Source of the DNA: Chlorobiales bacterium Clorobi_01
GTDB lineage: Bacteria; Bacteroidota; Chlorobiia; Chlorobiales; Chlorobiaceae
DNA length: 64,000 bases
Assembly: GCA_001602925.1 (NCBI GenBank)
Contig: LUZT01000005.1
Span: forward strand, 434,001 to 498,000
Direction: 5' to 3'
Shown here: piece after piece, positions 39,929-49,138 of the stretch
How the letters are laid out: every line of letters starts with the position of its first letter
How positions within the stretch are numbered: the stretch's first letter is position 1
The notes under the pieces: generated by a model
Databases searched by the model: none
What the model was told of the DNA's origin: nothing
What the model saw: only the letters and a program-made list of their open reading frames with translations
Made by a program: the position numbers and the translations under genes

Positions 39929-42670
39929 CTACGTTGTCACCTCATCCAGCTTCTTGCTAATCCTGTTTTGCTCGTCGCTACCAATGGTTGACAGACGCAG
40001 AATCGGCAGGCCGCATTTTGCCAACACGGCATCTTTGAGAACGTCACGTTCAGCCTGTCGCGAGCCTTCGCGATGGAACGTATAGCCATCGACCTCGACG
40101 GCGAGTACCGGACTGTTATCGATACTGCGATAGATCACAAAATCGATATGAGCCCACGGATGGGTGGCGTAGGCAGCCTCTTCGGAGCTCAGCCCATCGA
40201 GATTGCGCACCAGCATCGAGAGTGGAAGCTGGAAAACGACATCCAACCCCTGCTTCTCCTTAAGCACCGACGCTATGACGCCATACACAAGGTTCTCCGA
40301 ATCGTAGCGCGAAACCCGCTTTCCCTTTTTCAGCACCTCCCGGCGCACAGCGGCGTAGTCGCGATAGAGAAGGTCAAAGACCGAACGAGCCTTGCCGGGT
40401 AGGACCTCGCCATTGTTGTACCGGATGTAACGGACTAAATCGGCGACATTGCCACGCCCCTCCGCCATTTCCTTCGAGACGACCAGCCAGAGCTTCTCCT
40501 GCGCACGGGATACGGCCACGTTAAGCAGATTCGGGTTATCGACGAACTCGTTGGCGTCGTTCGCGACAGTCGATATGACGATGACCCGCTTCTCCCGGCC
40601 CTGATATTTATGTACCGTATCGACCTCGATCTCCTCCGGGCCAAGAGTGGACTGCATCAGGTCGGCTTGTTTCCTGAATGGCGAAACGATGCCGATGTCG
40701 TCGGGGTTGACTGATCGTAGCTCCGGCAAAACCTGTTGTGTGATTTCGTCAATCTGGCGCTGATTGATGGTGCCACGAGCGTGTCGCCCATCGACGGTCA
40801 CGGTTGCTTTGAGCACGTCCGGCTCGCCCCGGTCGCGCGTCATGACAAGGAGTTCACCCCCATAGAATTTCCGGTTGCAGAACTGAATGATTTTCGGATG
40901 GCACCGGTAATGCTCCCGCAGCAGCGTTTCCGGAAGTTCAGGGAACGCTGCACGCACGGCGGAGAGCAAGCTATGGCGCTCGAAACGGCAATGCTCCGGA
41001 ACATCGTAGCGCAACGCAACTTCGCTTGCTCTTTTGATATCCTGACCGGTCATCACATTGGGCAACTGCATAGGATCACCCACAACGACGAGCTTCCGCG
41101 CGCAGCCCATCGCAAGCACGCCGCTGAGCAGATCGACCTGGCTCGCCTCATCCACGATGACGCAATCGAACTGGTAACCGGACTCAAGCGATGTGATGAC
41201 TGAAAAGGTCGTGCTGAGAATGACAGGATATTCATCGAGAAATGCTTTGGGGCACCGCCAGAGATCATCGAGCTCGAATCGTTTCCGCGCCCGGTTGTTG
41301 TAGCTCCCGGCAAGTCGCTGCTTCAGCAATTGCATCGAAAGCTCTGTCAAGCGCTCCAGACGCTCCTCAAACCGGAATCCTGCGAGTGACGCTTCGATCC
41401 CTTTCCGCCTCGTCTCCAGATCGGCGATTGAGCGAAGGTAGTAGGCTCTTTGCAACAGGGCAATGCGCTCCTCAACGCTGAGCGCGAACAAAGCTCGACC
41501 CGCCAGACCAAACCGGAGCAGAAGACGAATCTTCTCCAGAAAACCGGCGCGATTGCCCGACGGCGAACGCTCCGCTGCCTGACGCTTCATCTCCTCTTCA
41601 CAGGCAAGCCAGTAGTTCAGCAGCTTTTTCGCGGAAGATTTCGGTTTAAACGACTCATCCGTCACCGTTAGGCTGCGCCCTCGGGTCTCCTCATAAAACT
41701 GTTCGAAGTGAACCATTTCTAGCTGGAGTGCATCGTGCTGCTCAATGACGGCAGCCAAATCGTTCTGTTCGGCAAACGCCTTATCGAGCTCGCTGTTCAA
41801 ACGCAGAATCTCCTCGCACGCAGCAACCTCCTCGTCCGGTTGGAGCGTCGGCAACTGAACTCGCCCGTCGCGCTGTGCCTCGATGAATGCCTCTTTATTC
41901 TCGTTGCTTCCGAGAAATGCCGCCATGAAATCCAGCTCGTACTTCTGAAGCTTTTCCAGCACATTGGCCGTCGCCGAATTGTTGTTGGAGACCACGGCGA
42001 TCCGCCTGTTCTGAAGCAGCAGGTTGGCGATCAGGTTCAGGATGGTCTGGGTCTTGCCGGTGCCCGGCGGCCCCTGAATGACGGAGACAGGATGCTGCAT
42101 CGCTCGCTTTACGGCCATCTTCTGGCTCATATTACAGCCGAATGGAAAAATGAGATCAAGCGGCAAACGCTTTGCAGAACCGGGAAGACGAGCCTCCAGA
42201 AAACTGGAAAGAATACTGCGAGTCGCCCCCTGTTTCAGGTGCCGATACTTCATCGCCATCAGCGACTGGTCTTCATCCGACCGGAGAGGCGAACCTTCTG
42301 CGAGTTCCCGGAAATAGGCCAGAACATCCTGGCTTCGGCCACTGGATGGTTCTGCTTGCTGAACATCAAGATCTGAAAACAGGCAAAGCCGCTGCTCTCC
42401 GCTTTTGTGAAAGAGTTTCACCCACTTCCCGAAATGGAGCATCTCATCTATGTCGGCAAGCTGTTCCCCTTGAACAAACACACGGCGATCCCCTGTTGGT
42501 ATGCGCTCAGGATTTGAAAACCACTCAACATTACCGCTGGCATAGCGATAGGTCTTTCCGCCGACATAGGCCACCGCCATCCGCCCGGCAGTTCGCTCGA
42601 TGCGTGTGACTTGATCGGTAAGCTCCTTGCCTTTGATAATGATGAGGTGCCGTCTTGGATTCATACTCAT
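39929..42670 (-). CDS. SF1 (Dna2/Upf1-like) helicase with C-terminal nuclease-like domain
   Basis: The 913-residue protein has a Walker A QGPPGTGKTQT (about 199-209), Walker B CVIVDEASQVD, SF1 motif III-like VVVGDPMQLP, LREHYRCHPKIIQFCN, and the motif V/VI region VDTVHKYQGREKRVIVIS with LLNVAVSRAQEKLWLV. It is a fused two-RecA-domain helicase with a long insert (about 275-490). The last 80 residues show HIDFVIYRS and LAVEVDGYTFH, a D-ExD spacing of the DUF2726/VSR-type nuclease. Such helicase-nuclease proteins are often found in DNA-repair or defence contexts. There is no other defence gene next to it. Confidence 0.85.
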   Translation of the reverse strand: MSMNPRRHLIIIKGKELTDQVTRIERTAGRMAVAYVGGKTYRYASGNVEWFSNPERIPTGDRRVFVQGEQLADIDEMLHFGKWVKLFHKSGEQRLCLFSDLDVQQAEPSSGRSQDVLAYFRELAEGSPLRSDEDQSLMAMKYRHLKQGATRSILSSFLEARLPGSAKRLPLDLIFPFGCNMSQKMAVKRAMQHPVSVIQGPPGTGKTQTILNLIANLLLQNRRIAVVSNNNSATANVLEKLQKYELDFMAAFLGSNENKEAFIEAQRDGRVQLPTLQPDEEVAACEEILRLNSELDKAFAEQNDLAAVIEQHDALQLEMVHFEQFYEETRGRSLTVTDESFKPKSSAKKLLNYWLACEEEMKRQAAERSPSGNRAGFLEKIRLLLRFGLAGRALFALSVEERIALLQRAYYLRSIADLETRRKGIEASLAGFRFEERLERLTELSMQLLKQRLAGSYNNRARKRFELDDLWRCPKAFLDEYPVILSTTFSVITSLESGYQFDCVIVDEASQVDLLSGVLAMGCARKLVVVGDPMQLPNVMTGQDIKRASEVALRYDVPEHCRFERHSLLSAVRAAFPELPETLLREHYRCHPKIIQFCNRKFYGGELLVMTRDRGEPDVLKATVTVDGRHARGTINQRQIDEITQQVLPELRSVNPDDIGIVSPFRKQADLMQSTLGPEEIEVDTVHKYQGREKRVIVISTVANDANEFVDNPNLLNVAVSRAQEKLWLVVSKEMAEGRGNVADLVRYIRYNNGEVLPGKARSVFDLLYRDYAAVRREVLKKGKRVSRYDSENLVYGVIASVLKEKQGLDVVFQLPLSMLVRNLDGLSSEEAAYATHPWAHIDFVIYRSIDNSPVLAVEVDGYTFHREGSRQAERDVLKDAVLAKCGLPILRLSTIGSDEQNRISKKLDEVTT

Positions 42671-42960
42671 CCACCTGCCTTTAAACTAAATCTCATTTAG
42701 CGATTTCCAGACTTGCTGAGATGGTCACATACACTAATATCACCATTCCAGTCAAATATCTCTTTTGCCCAGCCTGCTTTTCCGGTAAATCACTACAGCA
42801 GGCAAAAGCGTACCCTCCCCCCGCTTTTTGAACCTTCCCAAAACAACGCTATCTTTCCCCGTGCTTCGCCCGCAAACCGGGCGAAACCATAAGCCATTAC
42901 GAGGCAATGCCTTGCCGCTCATCCCTCTTTCGACGAGGGTTTAACCGAGAACTCCAGTAC

Positions 42961-44184
42961 ATGCGCGAACTGCTGCTCATCAATATTTCCGGGCCGGACA
43001 AGCCGGGCCTGACCTCCAAGATCACAGAAGTGCTTGCACGATACGACGTGCCGGTGCTCGATATTGGCCAGTCGGTCATTCACAACCACCTTTCGCTCGG
43101 GATGCTGATCGAGGTGCCGAAAGCCTCAGCGTCTGCGCCTATTCTGAAAGACCTGCTCTTCACGGCGCACACGCTCAAGCTGGAGATCGAGTTTTCGCCC
43201 ATCACCACGCGCGACTACCACAAATGGGTCGGCGAACAGGGCAAACCTCGCTACCTGCTCTCGCTGCTCGGCAGAAAAATCACGTCGGAACATCTCGAAC
43301 GGGTCACCACGCTGGTCGCCAGCCACGGCTTCAACATCGACACGATCAACCGCCTCTCGGGCCGTCTGCCGCTCAAGGACGAGGGCGATTCCGGCAAAAC
43401 GAAAGCCTGCATCGAGTTTTCGCTGCGGGGCGCGCCCGGAAACGAAGAGCAGTTCCGGGCCGAAATGCTGGCGATCACCGACAGCCTCGGCATCGACATC
43501 GCCTTCCAGGAGGACAACATCTTCCGGCGGACGCGGCGGCTCGTGGTGTTCGACATGGACTCGACGCTGATTACGTCAGAGGTGATTGATGAACTGGCAA
43601 AAGAGGCCGGTTCGGGCGAGCTGGTCGCGGCAATCACCGAGCAGGCGATGCGCGGCGAACTCGACTTCACCGAGAGCCTGAAAAAGCGCGTCGGCACGCT
43701 GGCGGGGCTGGAGGAATCGACGCTGCAAAAGGTGGCCGAACGGCTGCAACTGACCGAAGGCGCGGAGCACCTCTTCCACAACCTGCATCGCCTCGGCTTC
43801 AAAACCGCCATCCTCTCCGGCGGCTTCACCTACTTCGGGCGCTATTTGCAGAAAAAGCTCAACATCGACTACGTCTTCGCCAACGAGCTTGAAATCGTGG
43901 ACGGCAAGATGACCGGCAACGTGCTCGGGCAGGTGGTCGATGGCAAGCGCAAGGCGGAGCTGCTCGAACAGATCGCCGCAACGGAGAACATCCGCCTCGA
44001 ACAGACCGTCGCGGTCGGCGATGGCGCCAACGACCTGCCGATGCTCGGCAAAGCGGGCCTCGGCATCGCCTTCCGCGCCAAGCCGATCGTGCGCGAAACC
44101 GCAAAACAGGCGATCTCAACGCTCGGCCTCGACGCCATTCTCTATCTGATGGGATTCCGCGACCGCGACGCGCTGGAGGTGTAG
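42961..44184 (+). CDS. serB: Phosphoserine phosphatase with N-terminal ACT domains
   Basis: SerB removes phosphate from phosphoserine in serine synthesis. The start at MRELLLINISGPDKPGL is chosen because that is where the ACT fold begins. The frame could run 18 codons upstream to 42907, but that extension looks non-conserved. The 407 residues carry two ACT domains (about 1-180), then a HAD phosphatase with DMDST (nucleophile Asp), GELDFTESLKKRVGTLAGL, LSGGFTYF and GDGANDLPML. ACT domains suggest serine feedback control. Confidence 0.9.
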   Translation: MRELLLINISGPDKPGLTSKITEVLARYDVPVLDIGQSVIHNHLSLGMLIEVPKASASAPILKDLLFTAHTLKLEIEFSPITTRDYHKWVGEQGKPRYLLSLLGRKITSEHLERVTTLVASHGFNIDTINRLSGRLPLKDEGDSGKTKACIEFSLRGAPGNEEQFRAEMLAITDSLGIDIAFQEDNIFRRTRRLVVFDMDSTLITSEVIDELAKEAGSGELVAAITEQAMRGELDFTESLKKRVGTLAGLEESTLQKVAERLQLTEGAEHLFHNLHRLGFKTAILSGGFTYFGRYLQKKLNIDYVFANELEIVDGKMTGNVLGQVVDGKRKAELLEQIAATENIRLEQTVAVGDGANDLPMLGKAGLGIAFRAKPIVRETAKQAISTLGLDAILYLMGFRDRDALEV

Positions 44185-44247
44185 AGAATCCAGCGTTCCC
44201 GGCGTACCGAAATCATGAGGCCTGTCAGTCCCCCCCTCATGTTCCCG

Positions 44248-44260
44248 AAGAACAGTTCTT
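44248..44260. promoter_or_regulatory. Short palindrome upstream of the HAD-UbiA operon
   Basis: AAGAAC-A-GTTCTT forms a perfect 13-base dyad followed at once by an AT-rich TTATGATATATT that could hold a -10 element. The one-base loop argues against a hairpin and for a protein site. It lies 69 bases before the first gene of the operon. Confidence 0.35.
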
Positions 44261-44328
44261 TTATGATATATTGTTCATGAAAGCAGCTGATCGGCACTAT
44301 CCTCAATCTATAACAGAGTTTTGCTCCC

Positions 44329-45756
44329 ATGAACAAACCGCTGGTTGTGGATCTTGACGGAACCCTTTTACGTTCGGACATGCTCATCGAGTCCGTGCTC
44401 GCCTATTCGAAAAAGGGCATCAGACCTGTGTTTCACCTTCCGTTCTGGCTGCTGGAGGGAAAAGCGATCCTGAAAGCCCGGCTTGCCGACAGGGTTGACC
44501 TGTCGGTTGAGGTGCTGCCCTATAACACAGAGGTTATCGATTTCATCAAACAGGCAAAGCGGGAGCAGCGCCAGATCGTCCTTGCCACCGGCACACATAA
44601 GATGTTTGCCGAAAAGATCGCCGAACATTTGGGATTGTTCGATCTTGTCATCGCCACTGAAAACGGCATCAATCTGTCGGCGCGATCCAAAAGGGACTGC
44701 CTGATCGATCAGTTCGGCGAAAAGGGATTCGACTACATCGGCAATTCCCATGATGATGTGGTCGTCTGGAGTGCGGCCGACAAGACCTACCTTGCCGATC
44801 CCGAGCCCGGAGTCAAAAAGAAGATGGACCTGCAAGGAGGCGTTGCCCGCGTTTTCCAAACGAGGCAAAGCTCGCTGCGAACCTTTTTCCGGGCCTTGCG
44901 CCCACACCAGTGGCTGAAAAACCTGCTGCTTTTCATTCCGCTCATCGCTTCGCATCAGCTCACCAATATCACCCTGATCGCCGATGCGCTGCTTGCGTTC
45001 GTCCTTTTTTCGATGACCGCATCGAGCGGCTACCTGATCAATGACCTGCTCGATCTGGAAAGCGACCGGCACCATCCCAGAAAACGCAACCGGCCGCTCG
45101 CCTCGGGCGAACTGCCAATTCTGATTGGACTGATTTCAGCTCCGCTGCTTTTCCTGGTTTCATTATCCGCGTCGCTGATACTGTTATCCACGGCATTCAC
45201 GATTTCGCTCGTCACCTATTACCTGCTGAGCGTTGTCTATTCCCAGTACCTGAAAAAGATCCCTCTGGTTGACACCATCATGCTCGCCGGTCTTTATACC
45301 GTGCGGATTCTTGCTGGTGCATTTGCCTGCTCTATCATACCGACATTCTGGATACTCGCCTTCTCCGTCTTCTTTTTCCTCAGCCTTGCCATGCTCAAAC
45401 GCTATGCTGAATTACTGGACCTGCAGGCAAAAGGCGATACGGCAAAAACCAGCGGTCGTGGCTACTACCCGAGTGATATTCAAATTATCGCCAGTCTCGG
45501 CACGGCCTCGGGATACCTGTCAATACTGGTGCTGGCGCTGTACATCCAGGATGCAAGAACCATTGCGATGTACAAGACTCATGAGCTGATCTGGCTTGCC
45601 TGCCCTATCCTGCTTTTCTGGGTCAGCCGTATGTGGATGATTACTCACCGAGGCCAGATGCACGATGATCCCGTCCTGTTTGCCATCAAGGATCGCACGA
45701 GTCTGATAACCGCCGCCCTTTTCGCATGTGTATTTTTCCTGGCCATCCTTGTTTAA
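44329..45756 (+). CDS. HAD phosphatase fused to UbiA prenyltransferase (DPPR synthase-like)
   Basis: The 475-residue fusion starts with a HAD phosphatase-like domain (LVVDLDGTLLRSD at 5-17; about 1-185) and continues as a UbiA membrane domain with seven or more transmembrane helices. The UbiA part has NDLLDLESDRHHPRKRNRP (Asp-rich metal/prenyl-diphosphate motif) and RPLASGELP. By family and context it would join 5-phosphoribosyl diphosphate to polyprenyl phosphate, and the HAD domain could remove the 5-phosphate. It is the first of four adjacent genes (GtrA, DprE1, DprE2), separated from GtrA by 16 bases. Confidence 0.85.
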   Translation: MNKPLVVDLDGTLLRSDMLIESVLAYSKKGIRPVFHLPFWLLEGKAILKARLADRVDLSVEVLPYNTEVIDFIKQAKREQRQIVLATGTHKMFAEKIAEHLGLFDLVIATENGINLSARSKRDCLIDQFGEKGFDYIGNSHDDVVVWSAADKTYLADPEPGVKKKMDLQGGVARVFQTRQSSLRTFFRALRPHQWLKNLLLFIPLIASHQLTNITLIADALLAFVLFSMTASSGYLINDLLDLESDRHHPRKRNRPLASGELPILIGLISAPLLFLVSLSASLILLSTAFTISLVTYYLLSVVYSQYLKKIPLVDTIMLAGLYTVRILAGAFACSIIPTFWILAFSVFFFLSLAMLKRYAELLDLQAKGDTAKTSGRGYYPSDIQIIASLGTASGYLSILVLALYIQDARTIAMYKTHELIWLACPILLFWVSRMWMITHRGQMHDDPVLFAIKDRTSLITAALFACVFFLAILV

Positions 45757-45772
45757 GATATTTTGATGCACG

Positions 45773-46177
45773 ATGAAAATCTCTGCGTTATACACTCTCT
45801 TTGCCATATTGGCGACCGCCGCGAATATAGAGGTTCAGGATATATCTATCAGATACTATTCCGGCCAGTATGCCATAGCCATTTCAGTTGGCTTCGGCAC
45901 TCTTGCCGGTCTGTTGCTCAAATACATGCTTGACAAGCGCTATATCTTTCGGTTTAAAGCTGAGAACCCGATTCATGACACCCGGACATTCCTGCTTTAT
46001 AGCATTATGGGAGCGGTTACCACGCTGATCTTCTGGGGCTTTGAGTTTGGATTCAACAATCTTTATCACACGAAAGAGTCAAGATATCTTGGTGGCGTCA
46101 TCGGCCTTGCGATCGGATACGTATCAAAATACCAGCTTGACAAGCGATTTGTTTTTAAACAGGAGATCGCTTCATGA
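45773..46177 (+). CDS. GtrA-family small membrane protein
   Basis: The 134-residue protein has four transmembrane helices (LYTLFAILATAANIEVQD, YAIAISVGFGTLAGLLLKYMLDKRY, FLLYSIMGAVTTLIFWG, YLGGVIGLAIGYVSKYQLDKRFVF). LDKRYIFRF and LDKRFVFK are the family's repeated basic motif. GtrA proteins help move or anchor polyprenyl-linked sugars. In mycobacteria a GtrA gene (Rv3789) sits next to dprE1, exactly the order here. It overlaps the next gene by four bases. Confidence 0.85.
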   Translation: MKISALYTLFAILATAANIEVQDISIRYYSGQYAIAISVGFGTLAGLLLKYMLDKRYIFRFKAENPIHDTRTFLLYSIMGAVTTLIFWGFEFGFNNLYHTKESRYLGGVIGLAIGYVSKYQLDKRFVFKQEIAS

Positions 46178-47481
46178 ACATGTCCGGATGGGGAAAATAC
46201 CCTGAGATTGAAGCACAGGTACTGACACCTTCTACCGAGAAAGCACTACAAAACATCATCAGAACCGGAAGTGCTGATGGCGTTACGCCGCGAGGACTTG
46301 GACGGAGTTATGGTGACAGCTCACTCGGCAAGCTGATGGTAAAAACGCTCCGTTTGAACCATATGCTCTCTTTTGAGCCGCAATCGGGGTTGCTTCATTG
46401 TCAGTCAGGCGTCAGCCTTGCCGAGATTCTGGAAGTTTTTGTGCCGCGCGGCTGGTTTTTACCGGTAACACCCGGCACAAAACAGGTGACTGTCGGCGGA
46501 GCCATCGCCAGCGATATCCACGGGAAAAATCACCACATCGACGGCTGCTTCTGTGATCACGTCGATTTTCTTGATCTCCTGACCGGCTCAGGCGAGATTC
46601 TCCGCTGCTCTCCTCATGAGCAGGCGCAACTCTTCCATGCGACCTGTGGCGGCATAGGACTTACCGGAATCATCCTTTCAGCAGCGATTCGCCTCAAGCC
46701 GATACAAAGCGCTTACATCGACCAGGTCACCAGCAAATCAGCCAACCTCAGAGAAAGTTTTGAACTCTTTGAAAAACAGGCTGAACAGCCCTATTCCGTA
46801 GCCTGGATCGATTGTATCTCCAGCGGCGACAAGCTTGGCCGGTCACTGCTCATGACCGGCAAGCACGCAGAGCATGGAGCACTTGCCGCCCATCATAATC
46901 CAGGGCTTTCGATACCTCTTGACCTGCCGTCGTTCATCCTGAACCCATACTCCATAAAAGCATTCAATACCCTGTACTATCACAAAGCAAGGCAACGGGA
47001 AACGCGTGCAACGGTTCATTACGATCCGTTTTTCTATCCGCTTGACGGCATTGGTCACTGGAACCGGATGTATGGCAAAAACGGCTTTACCCAGTATCAG
47101 TTCGTCATTCCAAAAGAGGCTGGCCTACAGGCCATGGACTTGATTCTTCGTACCATTGTCAACTCGAAAAAAGGCTCATTTCTTGCCGTGCTCAAAGCAT
47201 TCGGCAAAGAGAACCGGAACCTGCTGAGCTTTCCGATGGAAGGTTATACGCTGGCTCTCGACTTCAAAATCGAGCCGGATCTGTTTCCGCTTCTTGACCG
47301 GCTTGATGCCATGGTACTCGATCATGGGGGCAGGCTCTATCTGACAAAAGACGCAAGGATGAACGCTGAAACCTTCAGAAAATGCTACCCGAAATGGGAA
47401 GAGTTTCAGAGTATCAGGCAGCAATATGGTGCCCGACATACATTCCTCTCAATGCAATCACAACGCCTGGGACTTGACTGA
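46174..47481 (+). CDS. FAD-dependent decaprenyl-phosphoribose 2-oxidase (DprE1-like)
   Basis: The 435-residue FAD-linked oxidase of the DprE1 family carries the FAD-binding blocks PRGLGRSYGDSSLG and VTPGTKQVTVGGAIASDIHGKNHH (two segments). They are followed by the HVDFLDLLTGSGEILRC region and the C-terminal substrate domain with AFGKENRNLLSFPMEGYTLALDF. DprE1 oxidises the C2-hydroxyl of lipid-linked ribose. The neighbouring SDR, UbiA and GtrA genes support the same pathway. It overlaps GtrA by 4 bases and DprE2 by 1 base. Confidence 0.9.
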   Translation: MNMSGWGKYPEIEAQVLTPSTEKALQNIIRTGSADGVTPRGLGRSYGDSSLGKLMVKTLRLNHMLSFEPQSGLLHCQSGVSLAEILEVFVPRGWFLPVTPGTKQVTVGGAIASDIHGKNHHIDGCFCDHVDFLDLLTGSGEILRCSPHEQAQLFHATCGGIGLTGIILSAAIRLKPIQSAYIDQVTSKSANLRESFELFEKQAEQPYSVAWIDCISSGDKLGRSLLMTGKHAEHGALAAHHNPGLSIPLDLPSFILNPYSIKAFNTLYYHKARQRETRATVHYDPFFYPLDGIGHWNRMYGKNGFTQYQFVIPKEAGLQAMDLILRTIVNSKKGSFLAVLKAFGKENRNLLSFPMEGYTLALDFKIEPDLFPLLDRLDAMVLDHGGRLYLTKDARMNAETFRKCYPKWEEFQSIRQQYGARHTFLSMQSQRLGLD

Positions 47482-48221
47482 TGCAGAATATCCTTATCAT
47501 CGGCGCAACATCCGCTATCGCCGAAGCAACAGCTCAACAATTTGCAGCAAAAGGCCATCGTTTTTATCTGCTCGCCCGCAATGAAGAACGCCTGAAGACC
47601 ATCGCTTCAGATCTGCTTGTCAGAGGGGCATCTGCTGTTGAAACCGCCCTATTTGATGCGAACGACACAGTGAACCACCGGACTGTACTTGAAAAAGCAA
47701 AAGCGACAATAGGCTCTTTCGACATAGTTCTTATTGCCCACGGTACTCTTGGCAATCAAAAAGAGTGTGAAACCGACCCTGAACTGGCGCTGAAAGAACT
47801 TCAGACCAATGCCCTGAGCACGATATCGTTACTTACCCACACAGCGAACATCATGGAACAACAGCATCATGGTACAATCGCCGTGATCAGTTCCGTTGCG
47901 GGTGATCGGGGACGGCCATCCAACTATGTCTATGGAACAGCAAAGGCCGCCGTTACGACCTTCTGCGAGGGACTTCGTGCCCGCCTTCACAAAAGCGGCG
48001 TTCACGTGCTGACCATCAAGCCCGGCATGGTCGAAACACCTATGACAGAAGGCATTTCCGCACCGGACATTCTTTTAGCGAAGCCGGAGCAGATCGCCAG
48101 CGATATTGTCAATGCAATTGAAAAGAAAAAGGACGTTCTTTATACCCCGTGGTTCTGGAAATATATCATGACGGCCATCATTCATATCCCGAACACCATA
48201 TTCAAAAAGTCTTCGTTATAA
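47481..48221 (+). CDS. SDR-family decaprenyl-phospho-2-keto-erythropentose reductase (DprE2-like)
   Basis: The 246-residue short-chain dehydrogenase has the GxxxxxA cofactor loop IIGATSAIAEATAQQFAAKG, the catalytic AVISSVAGDRG Ser and the YVYGTAKAAV Tyr-x3-Lys. The C-terminus adds an amphipathic helix (WKYIMTAIIHIPNTIF) that suits membrane-bound substrate, as in DprE2. It completes the epimerisation started by the upstream DprE1-like enzyme. It begins on the last base of the preceding stop codon (TGATG). Confidence 0.88.
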   Translation: MQNILIIGATSAIAEATAQQFAAKGHRFYLLARNEERLKTIASDLLVRGASAVETALFDANDTVNHRTVLEKAKATIGSFDIVLIAHGTLGNQKECETDPELALKELQTNALSTISLLTHTANIMEQQHHGTIAVISSVAGDRGRPSNYVYGTAKAAVTTFCEGLRARLHKSGVHVLTIKPGMVETPMTEGISAPDILLAKPEQIASDIVNAIEKKKDVLYTPWFWKYIMTAIIHIPNTIFKKSSL

Positions 48222-48305
48222 TCCTCAAGACCATATTCCAGAACATATCAGAAAATTGCTGAGAATCTGGTTGCAACTCCTGTAAAGCCAGTGTCTTACC
48301 GCTGA

Positions 48306-48593
48306 TTACTCAACATACTCCACGAAGCGCTCGAAGTCGCGCGGATCGGGCAGGGTGATCGCGCCGGAGGGGCAGACGGGCACGCAGCGGGTGCAAAGAA
48401 CGAGGCAGTTCATGGGATGGGCAACCTGCATTTTCGGGCGTTTCACCACTGCGGCGTCCGGCTCTGGCGAGCCGGGCGCGAACACTCCGGGACGGCAGAA
48501 CTCAGCGCACGCTTCACAACCATTGCAAATATCCGCATCTATGGCGGGATACCACGCAATCTCCTCCCTCGGCGCAAGCAATCGTTTCCTCAT
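48306..48593 (-). CDS. Small two-cluster ferredoxin-like protein (paralogue 1)
   Basis: The start is the ATG preceded by GGGAGGGG; a TTG six codons upstream is an alternative. In the 95 residues, the first cluster motif [16 protein letters not shown] and the second [15 protein letters not shown] bind two iron-sulfur clusters. The opening [11 protein letters not shown] matches the middle of the adjacent longer paralogue, so this gene is a tandem copy of its C-terminal part. It is probably an electron carrier. The partner is unknown. Confidence 0.85.
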   Translation of the reverse strand: MRKRLLAPREEIAWYPAIDADICNGCEACAEFCRPGVFAPGSPEPDAAVVKRPKMQVAHPMNCLVLCTRCVPVCPSGAITLPDPRDFERFVEYVE

Positions 48594-48618
48594 ACCCCTC
48601 CCAATTATCAACTGTCAA

Positions 48619-49113
48619 CTAATCCAGATACTCCACATACTTCTCAAAATCCTCTTTCTTTGGCAGGACAATCGCGCCGGAGGTGCAGATGGGAACGCAG
48701 CGGTCGCAGAGAACGAGGCAGTTCATGGGGTGGGCAACGATGAGTTTCGGGCGGTGAATGCCGGTCGGGTCAGGTTCTCCAAGCTCGAAGACACCGGGTT
48801 TGCAAAGCACCTTGCAGTCACCGCAGCCGTTGCAAAGCTCCGGTTTGATGACCGGAAACCACGGAATCTCCTCGCGCGGCGCGAGCAGGCGCTTTTTGCG
48901 TTTCGTCGATGCCTTGTTCCCTGCCGGTGACTTTCCGGCCAGCGTCGTCTCGACCGCTTTTTTCCAGGAGTCGTCCGGATCGACGCACGACTCCTCGTTT
49001 TTATTCATCGAGCGCGACTTGAGCGCACGCCGCAGATTGCGGACAGGCACCAGGCCACAGCCGTCGCACGAGGGCTTTTCACATCGTCCGAAAAAACAGT
49101 CAAAAATCAGCAT
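48619..49113 (-). CDS. Ferredoxin-like protein with extended N-terminus (paralogue 2)
   Basis: The 164-residue protein has an N-terminal Cys-rich motif [15 protein letters not shown], a Lys-rich linker (about 35-75), and then the two-cluster ferredoxin fold: [16 protein letters not shown] and [15 protein letters not shown]. From [11 protein letters not shown] to the end it aligns with the 95-residue neighbour. The second motif ends in Cys-Thr rather than the usual Cys-Pro. It lies directly upstream in the same operon, 8 to 26 bases apart depending on the start chosen for the shorter gene. Confidence 0.83.
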   Translation of the reverse strand: MLIFDCFFGRCEKPSCDGCGLVPVRNLRRALKSRSMNKNEESCVDPDDSWKKAVETTLAGKSPAGNKASTKRKKRLLAPREEIPWFPVIKPELCNGCGDCKVLCKPGVFELGEPDPTGIHRPKLIVAHPMNCLVLCDRCVPICTSGAIVLPKKEDFEKYVEYLD

Positions 49114-49138
49114 AACTCATTCATTTTCAAACCATTCA

